Below, piece by piece: positions 5,014 through 5,667 of a stretch of DNA of 5,667 bases. The DNA lies in the NCBI GenBank assembly GCA_022451835.1, contig JAKUNX010000103.1:1-5667 (forward strand), in the 5' to 3' direction. A program made the position numbers and the translations under genes. Below the pieces are notes generated by a model, which worked only from the letters and a program-made list of their open reading frames with translations, was not told the origin of the DNA and ran no database searches. The stretch is from Candidatus Poseidoniaceae archaeon. GTDB taxonomy: Archaea > Thermoplasmatota > Poseidoniia > Poseidoniales > Poseidoniaceae. Within the stretch, counting starts at the first letter, position 1. Each line of letters opens with the position of its first letter.

Positions 5014-5667
5014 CTAAGAAATTAGGTAATTGGAATGCAGTACATTATTTATCCAATCATTATTAGGGGAACGGTATATTTCCTCAATTTCCTTATCGAT
5101 TTTTGCTATGTAATTATCGACAAATTTTGGCTCTAAAATTGACCTATTCAGCTCGACAATTCGCTTCAAATGAACCTCAATTGGATCTTGATGAATTTCA
5201 ACAAAAGTTCGATTCACAATTTCTCGTAACATATCGATATCACAAGCATGAATACCAAATGAGTCATGAACCGCCCAAATATCCTGTATTCCTTTCTTGT
5301 CAAGTTCCAACACAACATTTTGCATGTGAAGAGCGTCAAAAGAATGGATATAATTAGGTAACATTCCCAAAACAATATCTTTACTCAAGTCTATTAATGT
5401 GATGACCGCCGTCTTCAAACCTTTCTTATCTGTTTTGAACTTCATACTGTAACTCGTGTCTATCGAGTAAAGGTTGCCCTGCTTAATCCCTTCCTTAATT
5501 CGACCCTTCGGCAAATCGATAAATCTAGCATAATAATGGTTTTTGGCAATCTCTCTATGCTCATCATCTTTAGTTCGTAATATGATGTTGCGTAAGCACA
5601 TAAAGACCTCGCTCGTTAATCTTCTTACTGGGGCAGATTGAGCCTCGGGGGTTGAATTAGGATTTTT
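5014..5667 (-). CDS. Single-subunit (T7/mitochondrial-type) DNA-directed RNA polymerase, C-terminal part (partial, 217 aa visible)
   Basis: The frame is open to the right edge of the window, so this is the 3' end of a larger gene; the usual family length is ~880 aa or more. The visible part contains LPNYIHSFDALHMQNVV, matching the T7 polymerase PNFVHSQDGSHL segment. It also has VHDSFG, motif C with the second catalytic Asp (T7 His811-Asp812); counting from the first Met at 5601, HDSFG is residues 112-116. The end (VLHSNYLIS) corresponds to the T7 'foot' (ESDFAFA) and resembles the aromatic ends of mitochondrial enzymes. Motif A and motif B (Tyr/Lys of the O-helix) would lie outside the window. 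The segment before PNYIHS, where T7 has its specificity loop, is strongly diverged. The enzyme transcribes from short specific promoters without sigma factor. It is followed at once by a promoter-like element and the zinc-ribbon and ubiquitin-like genes. Confidence 0.85.
   Translation of the reverse strand, partial: KNPNSTPEAQSAPVRRLTSEVFMCLRNIILRTKDDEHREIAKNHYYARFIDLPKGRIKEGIKQGNLYSIDTSYSMKFKTDKKGLKTAVITLIDLSKDIVLGMLPNYIHSFDALHMQNVVLELDKKGIQDIWAVHDSFGIHACDIDMLREIVNRTFVEIHQDPIEVHLKRIVELNRSILEPKFVDNYIAKIDKEIEEIYRSPNNDWINNVLHSNYLIS

Noticed and set aside
1..5667. CRISPR arrays, tRNA/rRNA genes and insertion sequences
   Set aside because: No regularly spaced direct repeats, no tRNA-like cloverleaf or rRNA segments, and no transposase motifs with terminal repeats were seen.

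Overview
The window is AT-rich and all of its convincing genes lie on the minus strand, so transcription runs from high to low coordinates. Strong GGAGG-type ribosome sites, tight spacing, overlapping genes and ordinary TGG tryptophan codons indicate a bacterial replicon read with the standard code. A low-GC Gram-positive host (Bacillota) is plausible but not proven. A single-subunit, T7/mitochondrial-type RNA polymerase gene is not a normal bacterial chromosomal gene, which points to a phage, prophage, plasmid or other mobile element.

Layout in the direction of transcription: (1) the C-terminal ~217 codons of a T7-type RNA polymerase (5667-5014, running in from outside the window); (2) a ~100-bp intergenic region with a T7-promoter-like element and repeated GCATAAT motifs; (3) a 427-aa zinc-ribbon protein (4913-3630); (4) a 292-bp intergenic region with a second, 17/20-identical copy of the promoter-like element, a third weaker copy and several hairpins; (5) a 435-aa paralogue of the first zinc-ribbon protein (3337-2030); (6) a compact ubiquitin-like cassette: a 92-aa ubiquitin-like protein ending in Gly-Gly plus an 8-residue tail (1952-1674), an E1/ThiF-type activating enzyme (1690-1034) and a JAMM/JAB metalloprotease (1033-455); (7) a small charged protein of 74 aa (370-146); (8) the first 18 codons of a hydrophobic, probably membrane-inserted, small protein running off the left edge (54-1).

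How they may work together: the three-gene cassette has the parts to mature, activate and remove a ubiquitin-like modifier. JAMM would trim the tail after Gly-Gly, and E1 would adenylate the exposed C-terminus. No E2 is recognisable, so the system is E2-less, uses an E2 outside the window, or hides that function in the two zinc-ribbon paralogues. The most unusual feature is the combination with a single-subunit RNA polymerase followed by two near-identical intergenic elements whose core (ACTAYAGG) matches the initiation core of T7/K11-class promoters. The hypothesis is that this element carries its own polymerase and promoters and uses them to express the ubiquitin-like system independently of host RNA polymerase. 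Whether the cassette is antiviral or serves the element itself cannot be decided from sequence alone.
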